A program made the position numbers and the translations under genes. From Nemertoderma westbladi (Eukaryota; Xenacoelomorpha; Nemertodermatida; Nemertodermatidae), in NCBI GenBank assembly GCA_032718475.1, contig JAUCBJ010001066.1:1-64000 (forward strand): 64,000 bases of DNA, in the 5' to 3' direction. A model generated the notes under the pieces. That model did not search any database, was not told the DNA's origin, and saw only the letters and a list, made by a program, of their open reading frames with translations. Positions 10,471-22,552 of the stretch are shown one piece after another; within the stretch, counting starts at the first letter, position 1, and every line of letters starts with the position of its first letter.

Positions 10471-12711
10471 ACTCTTCTCTACATGAGAGATGATTCGGTC
10501 GAAAGTGACATAATTTTTGACAATATTTGGCACAACCTTGATATATTTGAGCGTCTTTTTTTCCTATTCTTATTAGTTTTCTTCTTCTAGTTGAGATGAT
10601 ATGTGTCGCAATTTATATTTTATTGACATCAGGCATAACTTTTTGTATTTACATTTCAAGTGGATTGAGTCTTGTTTTGAGCATATATTTGTATTATTCA
10701 TAATTCAATTCATGCTAGAAATAATTTTGGTACACTAAGTTAATATGTTTCGGTATTTCGATATTTTTGATGGTTTAATTTCTATGACTGAATGTACTGT
10801 AAATAAATAAAAATATGTATTATTGTTAAATCATTGAAATCAATAATTTCTAAAATGTAATTCCGCCAGATTTCATACGCGACCCTTATATATGAAAATA
10901 GCCATGATGTATGAAAGTAGCGAATGTATTAATTTTTAGAAATTGCTATTGGTTTCTTGATGAAACTGAAAGTAATATATATTTTTGTAACAAACTTTAT
11001 TTCGATTGGAGCCAAAACTTTAGTTAGAATAGCGGTGGGCAACAATTTCCTTTATGCTTAGTTTCAGGCCTTTGGAACGTTGCCAGATGATATAGGACCA
11101 ACTCGCTGATTGCTACCTGTGACGTCACCATCGACGATATCTACCAATGCCTGGGCCAACCTTAGCAACAGATGATGTGTACAGAAGGGCCACAGGGCGT
11201 GGTCGCGATTCCTAACAAACTATGGACTAAAATTAGTTTTTGGAAATTTTGTTTCAGACAGCCGTTTTTTCGTTTGTTCGATTTGATTTTGATTTCTCAT
11301 TCCGTATTATAATTTATTGTCAACTATTTTCGGTATCACCGTGTTGCGATGAGGTTATTTTGGTTTTGTATCGATATTAAGTTCAGCGGTTGTTTCTGTA
11401 ATATTTAGCTGTACAATAAATAATAAATACCATGACTACTATTATATCAAAATAATTTCATTTATGTTAACATATATTTAAAATACCGACGGGGTGTATT
11501 CCTAACAGGGAGGGACTGGCAGAGAATCGAATCTAACTTGTTTATTGAATCTAAATATTTTTTTAACATCAATTTTAATCATAAAATGACCATGTTGAAT
11601 CTGTACTCAAAATAATGATTTTTAGAGTGCAAACAATTTTGTACCATCTATCATTCCTTCCATCTATTCCTTCCATTCATTCTATTATTCCGGCTAGATT
11701 CGATGCCATGGGGGTGGGGCGAGCCATGAAGTCTGTGAACCTTAGCGGGCAAAATAATTGTCCATCCATAGAGAAGATCTGACCCCGATATAGGGATATA
11801 ACTATAATATATATAGGATATAACTTTAATAACTATATAGATTTTACTGGCCAGTATTGGTTGGCAGAAGGAGATACGCAATGCGTATCCCATTGCGCAT
11901 CATAATAGCCTCTCGTCAACAAGTCAACCCCACCGACTAGCGGCACTGGCTGTTTCAGCTGACGGGGCTCTGTCGAAAAACGCGTCCCTGATGTAGTAAG
12001 GGCCCTCTTTTGAGGAACAATATTATTATTACCGCGGAACTGCTTCTAGTCTAGGCCAGACCTAGCCAGAAGTAGAATCCTCCCAACCATCAACACGAAC
12101 AGATGAATCTGACACTTTCCCCAACCCCCCGCCCCAATGACGCAGAGGCAGACAACTTTGTTCAATTACCTTTTATATTTCAACTACATAATTATATATG
12201 TAAACCGATAAACTGATCACGATGGAATGTTACTATTGAGTATTTATTGTGGTAGATGTGTTATATAATAAAGTTTTGGCAGTCAGGAAGCATCGGGTAC
12301 TTTTATAAAGATCTAGAACACGTCTGTGCTAATTGGCCAGTTAAACAGACCAACAGAAATCAACTAGGGGCAATATTACACTGTCTACCACACTGTGCAG
12401 CTGTCTACCACTACCACATTGTCTCTTCTTAATTAATAAAGATGCCGCCCGTGTCCAGTCATTTTCAAACAGGTGTGCTTTCGGACTCACCTATAATGCA
12501 AACTAAGGTGATCAGGACGAAACTTGTCGAACCTCTATAAAGAGCATCCTACACCATCACTCTACACCATCATCCTACACCATCACTCTACACCCCAAAC
12601 GTCTCCGTCTCGCCTAACACTATAGGCATAATCTAATAAGTTATGGACTACAACACTGAAGGAAATAGATGGTACTGTATATTAGTCATTAAATCCTAGT
12701 GGGGTGGGGTT
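10471..12711. other. Intergenic DNA, no gene recognised
   Basis: AT-rich with no frame that resembles a protein. Near 12550-12597 there is a short CTACACCATCA(C/T)-type repeat of three to four copies. Confidence 0.5.
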
Positions 12712-13670
12712 CATTGGAACATAGTTCGCATCCTATTGGAACAAAGTTCGCAACTATTGGAACAAAGTACGCAACTATTGGAACAAAGTACGCAACTATT
12801 GGAACAAAGTTCGCAACTATTGGAACAAAGTTCGCAACTATTGGAACAAAGTTCGCAACTATTGGAACAAAGTTCGCAACTATTGGAACAAAGTTCGCAA
12901 CCCATTGGAACAAAGTTCGCAACTATTGGAACAAAGTTCGCAACCCATTGGAACAAAGTTCGCAACTATTGGAACATAGTTCGAATCCTATTGGAACAAA
13001 GTTCGCAACTATTGGAACAAAGTACGCAACCCATTGGAACAAAGTTCGCAACTATTGGAACAAAGTTCGCAACCCATTGGAACAAAGTTCGCAACTATTG
13101 GAACATAGTTCGAATCCTATTGGAACAAAGTTCGCAACTATTGGAACAAAGTACGCAACCCATTGGAACAAAGTTCGCAACTATTGGAAGAAAGTTCGCA
13201 TCCTATTGGAACAAAGTTCGCAACTATTGGAACAAAGTTCGCAACTATTGGAACAAAGTACGCAACCCATTGGAACAAAGTTCGCAACTATTGGAACAAA
13301 GTTCGCAACCCATTGGAACAAAGTTCGCAACTATTGGAACATAGTTCGAATCCTATTGGAACAAAGTTCGCAACTATTGGAACAAAGTACGCAACCCATT
13401 GGAACAAAGTTCGCAACTATTGGAAGAAAGTTCGCATCCTATTGGAACAAAGTTCGCAACTATTGGAACAAAGTACGCAACCCATTGGAACAAAGTTCGC
13501 AACTATTGGAACAAAGTTCGCAACTATTGGAACAAAGTACGCAACTATTGGAACAAAGTTCGCAACTATTGGAACAAAGTACGCAACTATTGGAACAAAG
13601 TTCGTAACTATTGGAACAAAGTTCGCAACTATTGGAACAAAGTTCGCAACTATTGGAAGAAAGTTCGCAA
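12712..13670. repeat. 21/22-bp minisatellite, about 45 copies with higher-order structure
   Basis: The unit TATTGGAACAAAGTTCGCAAC (21 bp) alternates with 22-bp variants starting CCATTGG or CCTATTGG, and with internal variants GTACGC, ATAGTTCGAATCC and AAGAAAG. The variants recur in ordered blocks. The ATAGTTCGAATCC variant sits near 12973, 13104 and 13341, about 131 and 237 bp apart, so multi-unit blocks were duplicated after the single unit spread. Frames of up to 302 aa on + (LEQSSQL, IGTKFAT, NWNKVRNY) and several on - come from the period being a multiple of three or close to it. They are not genes. Confidence 0.95.
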
Positions 13671-13975
13671 AAGTAGGTTTTGGAACAAAGAACCACACAC
13701 GCTTACAAACCCCATGCATTGTCAGCACTTTAATAAATGAGTAAATTGGGATTGAGCTGTAGCTGTGAATGCAAATGTAATTAGAGGCAATATTGTCCTC
13801 GGCACTTGTTTGTTAATGTACAAAGTAGAAGCGTAAATTTATTTATCGAAGAACAGTGACAGTCAACATATATTCTCGTCAAATATTAATTAAACCATTT
13901 CCATTAATTACGGTATTAAACTCTGCATAATACGATTCATATATCAATGGGAATACGATGTTTAGAATTCATAAC

Positions 13976-14132
13976 TATTTACATCATTGTGTGCAAAGTA
14001 GCACTTTGCAGCGTTATGACCCGAGTTTATTTATGTACCGAGCGAGCGCAGCGTGGGAGGTTTACATAAATAAACAAGGGTCTTTAACGCTGAAAAGTGA
14101 CCTTTGCAACCAATGATGTATGTAATTTTGTT
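13976..14132. mobile_element. Short palindromic element (MITE-like), copy 1
   Basis: The left half (TTTACATCATTGTGTGCAAAGT, then CACTTTGCAGCGTTATGACCCGAG) is mirrored by the right half (GGGTCTTTAACGCTGAAAAGTGACC.. CAACCAATGATGTATGTAA). GAGCGAGCGCAGCG is at the centre. The element at 22262-22412 has the same design and related sequence. A partial relative lies near 14577-14652 (TACTTTGCAGCGTT repeated). Confidence 0.55.
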
Positions 14133-16157
14133 ATATTATTTCAACTTATCACCGTTCGGTATGTGAAGAAAGGATTTTATGGATACTCATTTATACATTT
14201 TAATCTGTACATATCGAATATAAGTGAAATGGTACACAGTATTAATTATACATTTAAATCTAATTAAAGTTTATTGGAAGTTATCTCATGCATGGATGTG
14301 ATAAATCATTAATCCATCTTGACTATAGTCGACTGAAGCAAACTTAGTCACCGTCTGTGTCCGTTCAGTTTTACTGAACACTGTCGCCATTTTGTTTGCT
14401 CATTTTAGTGTCTTCTATTGGACGTTTCGCCATAATGGATTACAGTACACGTTAAACAATTATTTACATACAGTAGCTAGTCCCGTCACTGCAAACTGGA
14501 TAATAAAGCAGCAATCATTAACATAAATGGAAATAATACATTCTGGAATACGGTAATTGAAATTGCTTCGTCATTGATTACTTTGCAGCGTTCCGTCCTA
14601 TAGGCCGCAACACTGCAAATTAGTACTTTGCAGCGTTACGAGTAATTCACCAGAACGCTGTTAAGTTGACATAATGTAACAAAATGTATATATATATATG
14701 TTCTCAATGGGTCCATTCTTCATTCAATGGGCACCGATTGTTGCATTGTTTGGCGCGATTCCTGATTTTGATCAAATCATTCGCTTCTAACAACATCATC
14801 CCTGTTGCTCAGAAGTGTCAACAATGTAAATACAAAATCAATCTTAATAATAATTATTATACCTATGTTCAAGGTAAATAATAAAAATAGAAATAGAATA
14901 TCAATAAAAATTTAAGAATAATATGATCAAGTAAATAATAATTTATTAGAAAAGACCCTCTTTATTATTATTACAATTATTTATATTTCCTGCTAAATGT
15001 ACACTCCAATTCGTGTTTCAGTCTGCACGGCACGACCATTGAGCATTGCCCACACACATCCCCCATAGTACTTTATTTATATTGTATCTTTTCCACTGAA
15101 TAAGTGCCGACATCGCCTGGGGTTTAAATTTGGTATATTCCCAAAACCCATACGGTTTCAGCACTGGTACCTTATCGCAACTGCTGATCTCTGATTGGTT
15201 CTTAATTCAGGTTGAATTACATTGCCAGTGCTGAGACAGTATGGGGTTCGTAAATATGCTTCCAGGACATGGTTTAATACTGAAACAGATGTGGTACCGT
15301 ACTGATATGGCATTTGACGGTGCCCATGCCCATTCAGCAGATAGCTAAAACCCGCCCTTTATGTTCACTTTAGTTCATGGGGCGAGTGACGTAGTGAGCG
15401 AGCGAAGCAGGGGTACTGTCGTTTCAACCGTGGTCGTGGTCTGTCTGTCGGCTAATGTGGGTAGGCGAATAACTCAGTTAATATTTGGTAAATTTTGTAC
15501 ACATGTCGACAGCTTTATTTTCAAAATGACACACACACCAAATTTTTAAAATTCGATTTTTGGACTAATAGAAATCTACAGGCGCCATTGTGATGTTGTC
15601 AAGCCCGGCGGTTTTCTCATCTTCAATAGTTTTCAAGTTCAATGAGAAAAATTATATTATCACAGACTAATACAGACCGATGCTGTCCGTCAAAAGTATG
15701 AAATATAATTTGCGTGGGTGATTCAGCAGTTCTTCAGTCTCCCGATAGAGGGCGGCTAGGCAGCGGTTGACTATTATTGGTACATGGTACCCGTATGAAA
15801 AGCTTGCTTACTTCGGGGTAAATGGTTAATTTCATAAATATCTTAAAGGGTCACATTTAGTTCTATAAGTTTGTAATTCTTGCACATTAGAAAGTCGCTA
15901 ATATTATAAAAAAAGTAGCTTCCTCCACAATAATGTACAAAAAAGTAATCAATGAAAAATAAAGTGAGGCAGTCATGTACTTAAATGTTGGGACGTTGGG
16001 TAGTAGGCTATATATCAAATTATTTAATCTAATTATGGGTCTGTCTGTATTACACGATATAAATTGCACTAATTTTAAGTTAATTACTGGTATCGAAGTT
16101 AGTTCATACTGTATTACACTCGTTCTCGTTGCTGGTAGTTCTGAGAAATGCCGACAG
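14133..16157. other. Intergenic DNA between repeats and RNASEH2A
   Basis: No gene recognised. It holds a small inverted repeat at 15144-15249 (CCATACGGTTTCAGCACTGG mirrored by CCAGTGCTGAGACAGTATGG) and a partial palindromic-element relative near 14577-14652. The part next to 16158 should contain the RNASEH2A 3' UTR (minus strand). Confidence 0.5.
15144..15249. repeat. Small inverted repeat
   Basis: Arms of about 23 bp at 15147-15169 and 15223-15246 are inverted copies with two or three mismatches, enclosing a spacer of about 55 bp. It could form a hairpin. No transposon family recognised. Confidence 0.45.
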
Positions 16158-17060
16158 TTAAACAACCGGTTTTATCCTAAGCGTTTGGAACAGCCGACAA
16201 GTTGGTGGTTTACTTAGGTTTGCTGGTTTCTGCGATACAAAGTTCAGTATAGACATGTTATTCTCGTCGGCAACGGTCGCTAATTGGCTGATGGCCGTTC
16301 TAGAACGCTTCCTTTTGGGGCTGCCGATAACGGTATCCTGCCAGACGACGTCCCAACACACTTCCTTAGCGAAATCCTCCACTGTAGACCAACTGAACCG
16401 GACGAAGTTTGGGAAACCGAAACAAACTTGGTAGACCCTTCTGAGCCAGGCCTTGGTCTGTGGATCACTGGGGTAGCCGGAACCCCACTGGGACGGGATG
16501 TCTCCACCCTCGGGAAACCTCCAGGTCTCAACTATTATATCGCGGCTTACCTTCGCGCAGATACTAGCGGCACTGACCACTGGGAACAGCGCGTCTGCCT
16601 TGGAGCGAACGGTCACCCCAAAGGAGGGGAATATACGTTGGAGTTTCTCCTGGTATTTGTCTGCCGGGCCGACAGTGTCCAAGTACACGTGGGTTAGTCT
16701 CACACCGGCGTCGACGAGATGTTCAATGAGACCGATTGCGGTGTCATGCGACAGAGAGTTGAGGTTATATTTGTTTAAGCCGAGCATCCCTTTGGATATG
16801 AGATTGGGATGGAGTATATGGACCCCCCAACCAACTGTATCGCCTTCTATAATGTTATCTTTGAGTAGGGTGCGTCGTTTTGAGTCTGTTAGGGTTTTAC
16901 TGTCGGCAAATCCGGTGGATTTAAGTTCGAAGTCGGCGGCTCTACACCAGGCTATTCCGTAGACCATGGGTCCCAGTACCGGTCCCCGGCCAGCCTCGTC
17001 GATACCAGCCACAACATCTTCGGTTGTCGCCCACTCCTGGATCGATCCGAACAGTCTCAT
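16158..17060 (-). CDS. RNASEH2A: Ribonuclease H2 catalytic subunit A
   Basis: Catalytic subunit of the heterotrimeric nuclear enzyme that cuts the RNA strand of RNA:DNA hybrids and single ribonucleotides in DNA. I chose the ATG at 17060, giving 300 aa (human about 299). The frame stays open 12 codons further, to a GTG at 17096, but has no ATG there. The type-2 RNase H signature GIDEAGRGPVLGPMVYGI lies near the N-terminus. Acidic catalytic residues are D21, E22, D128 (in YLDTVG) and D156 (in SKADALFPVVSAASICAKV). The substrate-sensing tyrosine is in GSGYPSDP (Y196). KYNLNSLSHDTA is also family-typical. Position -3 is a purine. The coding region is a single exon, unlike the multi-exon vertebrate gene. 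It points away from ATG7. Confidence 0.96.
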   Translation of the reverse strand: MRLFGSIQEWATTEDVVAGIDEAGRGPVLGPMVYGIAWCRAADFELKSTGFADSKTLTDSKRRTLLKDNIIEGDTVGWGVHILHPNLISKGMLGLNKYNLNSLSHDTAIGLIEHLVDAGVRLTHVYLDTVGPADKYQEKLQRIFPSFGVTVRSKADALFPVVSAASICAKVSRDIIVETWRFPEGGDIPSQWGSGYPSDPQTKAWLRRVYQVCFGFPNFVRFSWSTVEDFAKEVCWDVVWQDTVIGSPKRKRSRTAISQLATVADENNMSILNFVSQKPANLSKPPTCRLFQTLRIKPVV

Positions 17061-17890
17061 TTCAGCATTTAACACGCTGCAATCTGTGCAGTGCACTGTC
17101 AGACTGTACGTGTACAGCCGGTAGATTAATGTTATGCTAAATGGTATTCTACGGGTAAATATAATTAGGTAGGTGCATTGGTACAGTCGTATATAGTTAT
17201 ATATTATTCCAACCTAAACAATAAACTGATAAACGAGAGTTAACAGCACTGGCACATATGGCACTATGGCAGTTTAATTCTTGAAGTACACACGTGGTAA
17301 TTAACTGTAGAATAATGCAGATAGGGGGGGGGGGGGGGGGGGGGGGAACTGGACGCAATAAAAATGCATCCCTCTCCAGGGGAAATTAGACGCAAATAAC
17401 AGCTGATTATTCTCAAAAATAAAACTGTAACCTGTTCTATTGTGCTTAGTTTATTGTTTTGGTTAAAATAACGTGCCACTGTAACCTGCTCCTTTCCCTA
17501 AATTGAGAATTTAACATTGATGCGGGGTATTTATTCGCCAAGGCGGCTTTTGCGTTGGGACACTGTCTCGAATGACGATAAAAAGACCGCTGAAATATAA
17601 ACTATAAAATAAAAAAAAACATTTATTTTGAAATAAACCATAGTTTTATTCTAGTAAAACTTCGAACTTGAAGTTCAAATCAAATTCATAATTGCATCAA
17701 TAACGGCAGTAGGCCTAGGAGAACCCTACAGCAGTGCACTGTTGCTGTAGCAAGCACACTGGAACATTGAAATAAATAATGTTTGCCTATTATATACAAA
17801 TTGATAAAATATTTTCTCCACAAAATACATATGTTTTTTTATCAACCATTAAATAAAATACGATTCGAAAAAAATTCGAATATATAAGAA
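17061..17890. other. Non-coding DNA upstream of RNASEH2A
   Basis: No gene recognised. It should include the RNASEH2A promoter on the minus strand. It contains a 23-base run of G at 17324-17346, a length-unstable homopolymer. Confidence 0.5.
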
Positions 17891-20336
17891 AACTATATAA
17901 GAAACCCCACTTCCCACCGATGCACAGACATCACGGTCAGCTTAGAGAGCAATCCTATCAGGAAGCACCAGAAAATGCATCTATCAATGGAGTACTCCAA
18001 AGAAAATGGTGAATGTAACCCAGAACCTGTTTTTCGAAGTAGTAGGACTCTAAACCTTAACCGCTTTGAGCAGGAACTTAATGAAGACATCGACGCAGCG
18101 ACAGCACACCTAACAGAAACAATAAACTCTGCGTCATGCCCCCCCAATAAAGTCTCAGACCACCACAATAAACCATGGTTCGTGGTTCGATGACGAGTGC
18201 AGGACTTGCAAGCACCAACTACTTGAGATGATGGCCAACCGCCAAAACTCGCCTGCTAACAATGACCTGTACTGGGCGAATAGGAAGAAATATAAAGCCT
18301 TACTGAAAAACAAGAAAATAGCGTATGAGGAAGAAATGCTACTCGAAAACTTAAAACAGGCGGAGATCAAACCTTGGATGATCTTCAAAGAGGGGAAACT
18401 GGCGAAATCAATCCCCATAGAACCAGCAACTCTGAGGACCCACTTCGACAATTTATTGGGTGTAAGACTGGACCCTCCCGGAAGCAGCACCCCACCTTCG
18501 CCATCTGAACTGGAGAAATGTGTTGAAGAGTGGTACAATGAGCCAATCAGAGAACAAGAGGTAAGCGATGCTATACAGAACTCTGCATCAAAGAAAGCCT
18601 GCGGCCCAGATGGAATATTTTACGAACATTTAAAAGCTGCAGGTCCCCTCCTAATTACAATTATAACTCTCCTTTTCAACTTCTGCCTAAAAATGGGCGC
18701 AATCCCACTGTCATAGACATGTAGCATCATCAAGGCTATATACAAGGGGAAAGGGAGCCTGATGGACCCAAATAACTATAGAGGTATCGCTCTTATCTGT
18801 GTTTTCCTAAAATTATTAACCTCCATACTAAACAAACGGGTTCAACGGAACATATCCCACCTGTTCCCAGATGAGCAATATGGATTTATACCAGGGAGAT
18901 CAAATATGCAAGCAATAAGGAAACTCGTCTCAGATATTAACAAAGCCCTTCACTCAAAAGAAGACCGTGTAATGTATGTAGCCTTTGTTGATTTTAAAAA
19001 GGCATTCGACCTAGTGAACCGAGCCTTGCTCCTTGGCAAGATATATAACGATTTCGAAATAAAGGGGGAATTATTCGGCTTCATTAAGGCATTATTAACA
19101 AATACAATAAAAATATCCGACGGTTTCAGCCTATCAAAACCGATCACACAGTTGCGAGGAATTCTGCAAGGAGACTCATTCTCAGCAACTTGCTTCAAAA
19201 TTTTTATTACCAGCCTCGCAACTGCACTCCGTGCAATATCGAGAGCGATACGATTCATATTCTTTGCGGACGATCTAGCCTTTTATTCTTCGAATCCACA
19301 AGTTATCCAACGCGGTCTTGATGTCCTAGAAGAATGGTGTATAAATAATTCAATGGAAGTGAACCTCTCTAAAACAAAAATAATGAAGTTCCGTAAAGGT
19401 AGCCGGCTGTGTATTAACGATAAATTCTACTACGGGGGAAAAGAAGTTCTCATCTGCAATGAATACGAATATCTTGGCATAACCTTGCAACCGACCCTCA
19501 CTTTTACCAAACATGTTAACAAAAGAAAGCGGAAATCTTATGCAGCGATTGGTTGTCTTCGAAATTTAAACAGACTGTCAATATGTACCGCAATGAAGAT
19601 CTTCGCAATGAAAATACAGCCAATGGTATCACATGGTCTTGTAGAGATCGGTTGCTTCTTTACAGTTGCACACATGAAAGAACTGGATAAAATCAAATCA
19701 AAGTTTATTAAAAGGGTGCTCTCCCTACCATCCAACTCATCGACAACCATGGCCATTAAAGCTATAGGAGAAAAAACATTCATTGAAGATCTCCTTATCG
19801 TAAACCCCACGCTATTCAACCCTACAGCATTAGACCAATATCGCTCTTACCGAACCGAACGCACAGAAAACTTCAACCGGCAGGGTTACACAAGGGGCCC
19901 AGCCTTCACAACTTCGAGTTGGAAATCCTCACAGCAGAGAAACCGGCACACTGTCACCAGGGCAACCGCCCATGGGTTTCACTACCTCATCTGCTTGACC
20001 TGCACCCCTTTCCACGAGCTGTCATCGCAATGTATTTGTAAATATTGTAAGAACTCAGCCGTGGACAGATACCACGCTCTCAACTGCGATTGCTGCCCCT
20101 CTCTGACAGAACTGGCCAGCCACCCATATCACTAAAAGAAAATTGGTTCACCACAGCCATGAGACTTTGATATTCGTACTGAATCGTATTTCATTCCAAC
20201 TAATTGTAAAATTTTTTAATTAATTATTAACTTATTGCTCCACCTGTATATAGCTATTTTTAACAATTTTAAAAGAATAAACCTTTTACCCCGTTTAGGG
20301 GTGCACCTTGTTAAAAAAAAAAAAAAAAAAAAAAAA
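17890..20336 (+). mobile_element. 5'-truncated non-LTR retrotransposon with poly(A) tail
   Basis: Reverse-transcriptase coding remains run from about 17930 to 20135, followed by a 3' UTR of about 175 bp and a 24-base A run at 20313-20336. The endonuclease domain upstream is missing, as expected from incomplete reverse transcription. I could not define a clean target-site duplication. A CGTAT microsatellite starts directly after the A run, a common association for such tails. Confidence 0.85.
17942..20135 (+). pseudogene. Non-LTR reverse transcriptase (jockey/CR1-like), disabled
   Basis: Three blocks belong to one protein. 17942-18190 is the linker after the endonuclease. 18183-18716 continues in another frame through the PWF-DDEC region and the GPDGI motif. 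18717-20135 is the RT core in the same frame as the second block: NNYRGIAL, FVDFKKAFD, GILQGDSFSATCFK, FFADDLAFYS, and a C-terminal Cys/His cluster (CKYC..H..CDCC). Two lesions are visible. One is an exact 7-bp tandem duplication (TGGTTCG at 18176-18182 and 18183-18189) that shifts the frame. The other is one in-frame TAG at 18714. Otherwise the sequence is open, so the insertion is not very old. Confidence 0.88.
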
Positions 20337-20337
20337 T

Positions 20338-20577
20338 GCGAAATTTTTTTCGTATTTCGTATCGTATCTTGGATTTTTCGTATCGTATGGTATTTTCCCA
20401 AAATTACATTCGTATCGTATGGCATTTTCCCAAAATTACATTCGTATCGTATCGTATAGCGAAAAATTGGTTCGTATCGTATCGTATTTTCGTATCGTAT
20501 CGTATCGTATCGTATCGTATCGTATCGTATCGTATCGTATCGTATCGTATCGTATCGAATCGTATCGTATCGTATCC
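20338..20577 (+). repeat. (CGTAT)n microsatellite with interruptions
   Basis: Pure CGTAT runs at about 20490-20577 are preceded by CGTAT mixed with TTTTCCCAAAATTACATT, itself present twice. It abuts the retrotransposon poly(A) tail. Frames reading RIVSYRIVSY arise from the repeat. Confidence 0.9.
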
Positions 20578-22261
20578 TGTCCCTGCTGGTAATCAGTGTA
20601 AACAGAAATAAAACTACTGTATTACACTCAAGGTCTGAAGGTGTAATACACGTTGATGTAGGCGCCTACACTACACTACAGGCACTACACCTTGATTACA
20701 CTGGACCTAATGCTGTAATGTCGCATATATCTCTCTATAATATGGAGAGTTGAGATACGGAAAATACTGCGGCAGGGAATATTATTCCCTACCGCACTAA
20801 TTAATAGACTAGCGTTGCATGCTGTGGTAACTAGGAAGGCTGTCCTGATTAGACCTTCTTTCTTTTTAAACAAACATCGCATTTAAAACAGATTAAACAA
20901 TTTATAATACCCAGTCAATGCAGCGTACTTTTTTTATTGCCAATATTTCTAGTAAAACATTATCTGAATCAAGTTCATATTTTACTAATTTTCTACGGAA
21001 ATTAGATCTTTCACCTTTGTCACTTCAGAAAGTAGACTTTCAGAATAAGAAATGCGAACGTTCCACTTTCTCATGATACCTTTACTGTAGTATAAAACTA
21101 CTTATAAAAACGTGGGAACAATCACACCTTATTAAGAGTTGTTAGCGCATTTGATAAAAAATATGTTCTTTCAATCTCAATTTCATATATTGTGACTCTT
21201 TCTTTGTGACTCTTAATTTTCCGGTCTGATACAATGAACGGGGTGGTGCTAGTATACCTTCAATGAAGGCCGCTCAATGTATCTGTTTATTTCCCCTTTT
21301 TTCCCTTTCATGTATTGATTTGCTTTATATTTCACTTAGTTTAATACGGTATTTGATCGTCTATTATACATATTTACAGTAACTGATATACTATACCGGG
21401 AGGGTGTGGCAACACAGTATAACAAGCAAATGTCTGACTAATTAATCCTGTAAGGACTCAAGTCTGGCGACTGTGTTTCCCTTTAGAGGAAACGTATTGT
21501 AACAAGTCTTTGGTCTAATTATATTGATATAGCTACCGTATTCAATTTGTGATAACTCTCAATCGTGATATAGTTAATAATAAGAGCGTTGCTTACAATA
21601 ATGGTCTGAAATATCGCCATATATTAATTATTTATTGAGTTAGGGGTACGACGGCACACATAAATCTGATGCAATTGTCCAGATTATCACTGATGCTTAA
21701 TTATAGTGACCTACCTGGATGTGGCGCGTGTAAAACTCCCTTGATACCGTAATATCGGTGATATATTAAGCAAATAATAACAACAAATTGAGTTTACCTG
21801 CAGAATATGAAATATAACAATAAGTAAATATAATTCAATTATTAACAATGAATTTAGTTCAAATGTTAGAACTGAGACATTAGACTTAGACATGTAATAA
21901 TAGCCAGTCATCAAAAACCTCACAGGCAATTAAGGATATGGATATGTGTATAATGGCACTAGATGGCGTCAAAACCCGTAGTAAAGCATAATTTAACTGA
22001 AATAGTCGATATTATACCGCAACCAACTTTATCAATAAAAAATTGTGTTTTGAGCTTAAAATTAGTAAAATAAGTAATCCAAAAAGGCCAAGTTCATACT
22101 TGCATCAACAGGAGTGCAGGTAACTACAGTATTTAACCTATGGATATCTTTGGAAGGATTCATTTCAACCGGCGGACGTCCTTTCAACCTAGGTTGTTAA
22201 AGACAGTATCTGACTCCCCAAATCACTGGGGATTCATTCTATTCATTTACACCTTTTCACC
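20578..22261. other. Intergenic DNA, no gene recognised
   Basis: AT-rich. Small foldbacks of GTAGGCGCCTAC type occur near 20655-20670. Nothing resembles a gene. Confidence 0.5.
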
Positions 22262-22412
22262 GCGTAATAACTATTTACATACTTGTGTGTAAAGTAGCAC
22301 TTTAGAGTGTGATGATCCGAGTGGCTTTGTTACACGAACGAACGTTAGTGAGTGAGTGAAAATAACGCCACGAGGAGCAGAACACTGTAAAGTACTTTGC
22401 CACAAGTATGTA
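22262..22412. mobile_element. Short palindromic element (MITE-like), copy 2
   Basis: The left half (TTTACATACTTGTGTGTAAAGTAGCACTTT..GAGTGGC) is mirrored by the right half (GCCACGAGGAGCAGAACACTGTAAAGTACTTTGCCACAAGTATGTATG). Layout and several blocks match 13976-14132, so both belong to one dispersed family. Confidence 0.55.
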
Positions 22413-22540
22413 TGTACAGTAGTTTTATTCCAAAATTTTAACATTACGAAATTATTGTACATATACATTATAAGTGATAGAAACTGCACAAATTACACCA
22501 TGATCCGTAATAAAGTGTCATTTGCTGATGACACGGCCAT

Positions 22541-22552
22541 CCCCCCCCCCCC
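22541..22552 (+). repeat. Poly(C) tract
   Basis: A run of 12 C. Similar G or C homopolymers occur at 17324-17346, 56308-56327 and 59894-59920. Confidence 0.8.

Noticed and set aside
10275-10533. Minus-strand 65-82 aa RWGAVVGARSLG proteins
   Set aside because: Translation of a 14-bp GC minisatellite.
12975-12984. GTTCGAATCC, resembling a tRNA B box
   Set aside because: It is a variant of the minisatellite unit (also near 13106 and 13343). No A box or acceptor stem is at the right distance.
12699-13744. Long ORFs of repeated LEQSSQL, IGTKFAT or NWNKVRNY on + and FVPIVAN on -
   Set aside because: They exist only because a 21/22-bp repeat lacks stops in several frames on both strands. No start context, unique sequence or domain supports translation.
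17061-17096. 12-codon N-terminal extension of RNASEH2A from GTG at 17096
   Set aside because: No ATG is available there, and the ATG at 17060 gives the family's usual length.
22503-22540. SFADDTA-like peptide suggesting a reverse-transcriptase fragment
   Set aside because: Seven residues only. Neighbouring sequence in all frames shows no other RT motif and a poly(C) tract follows.
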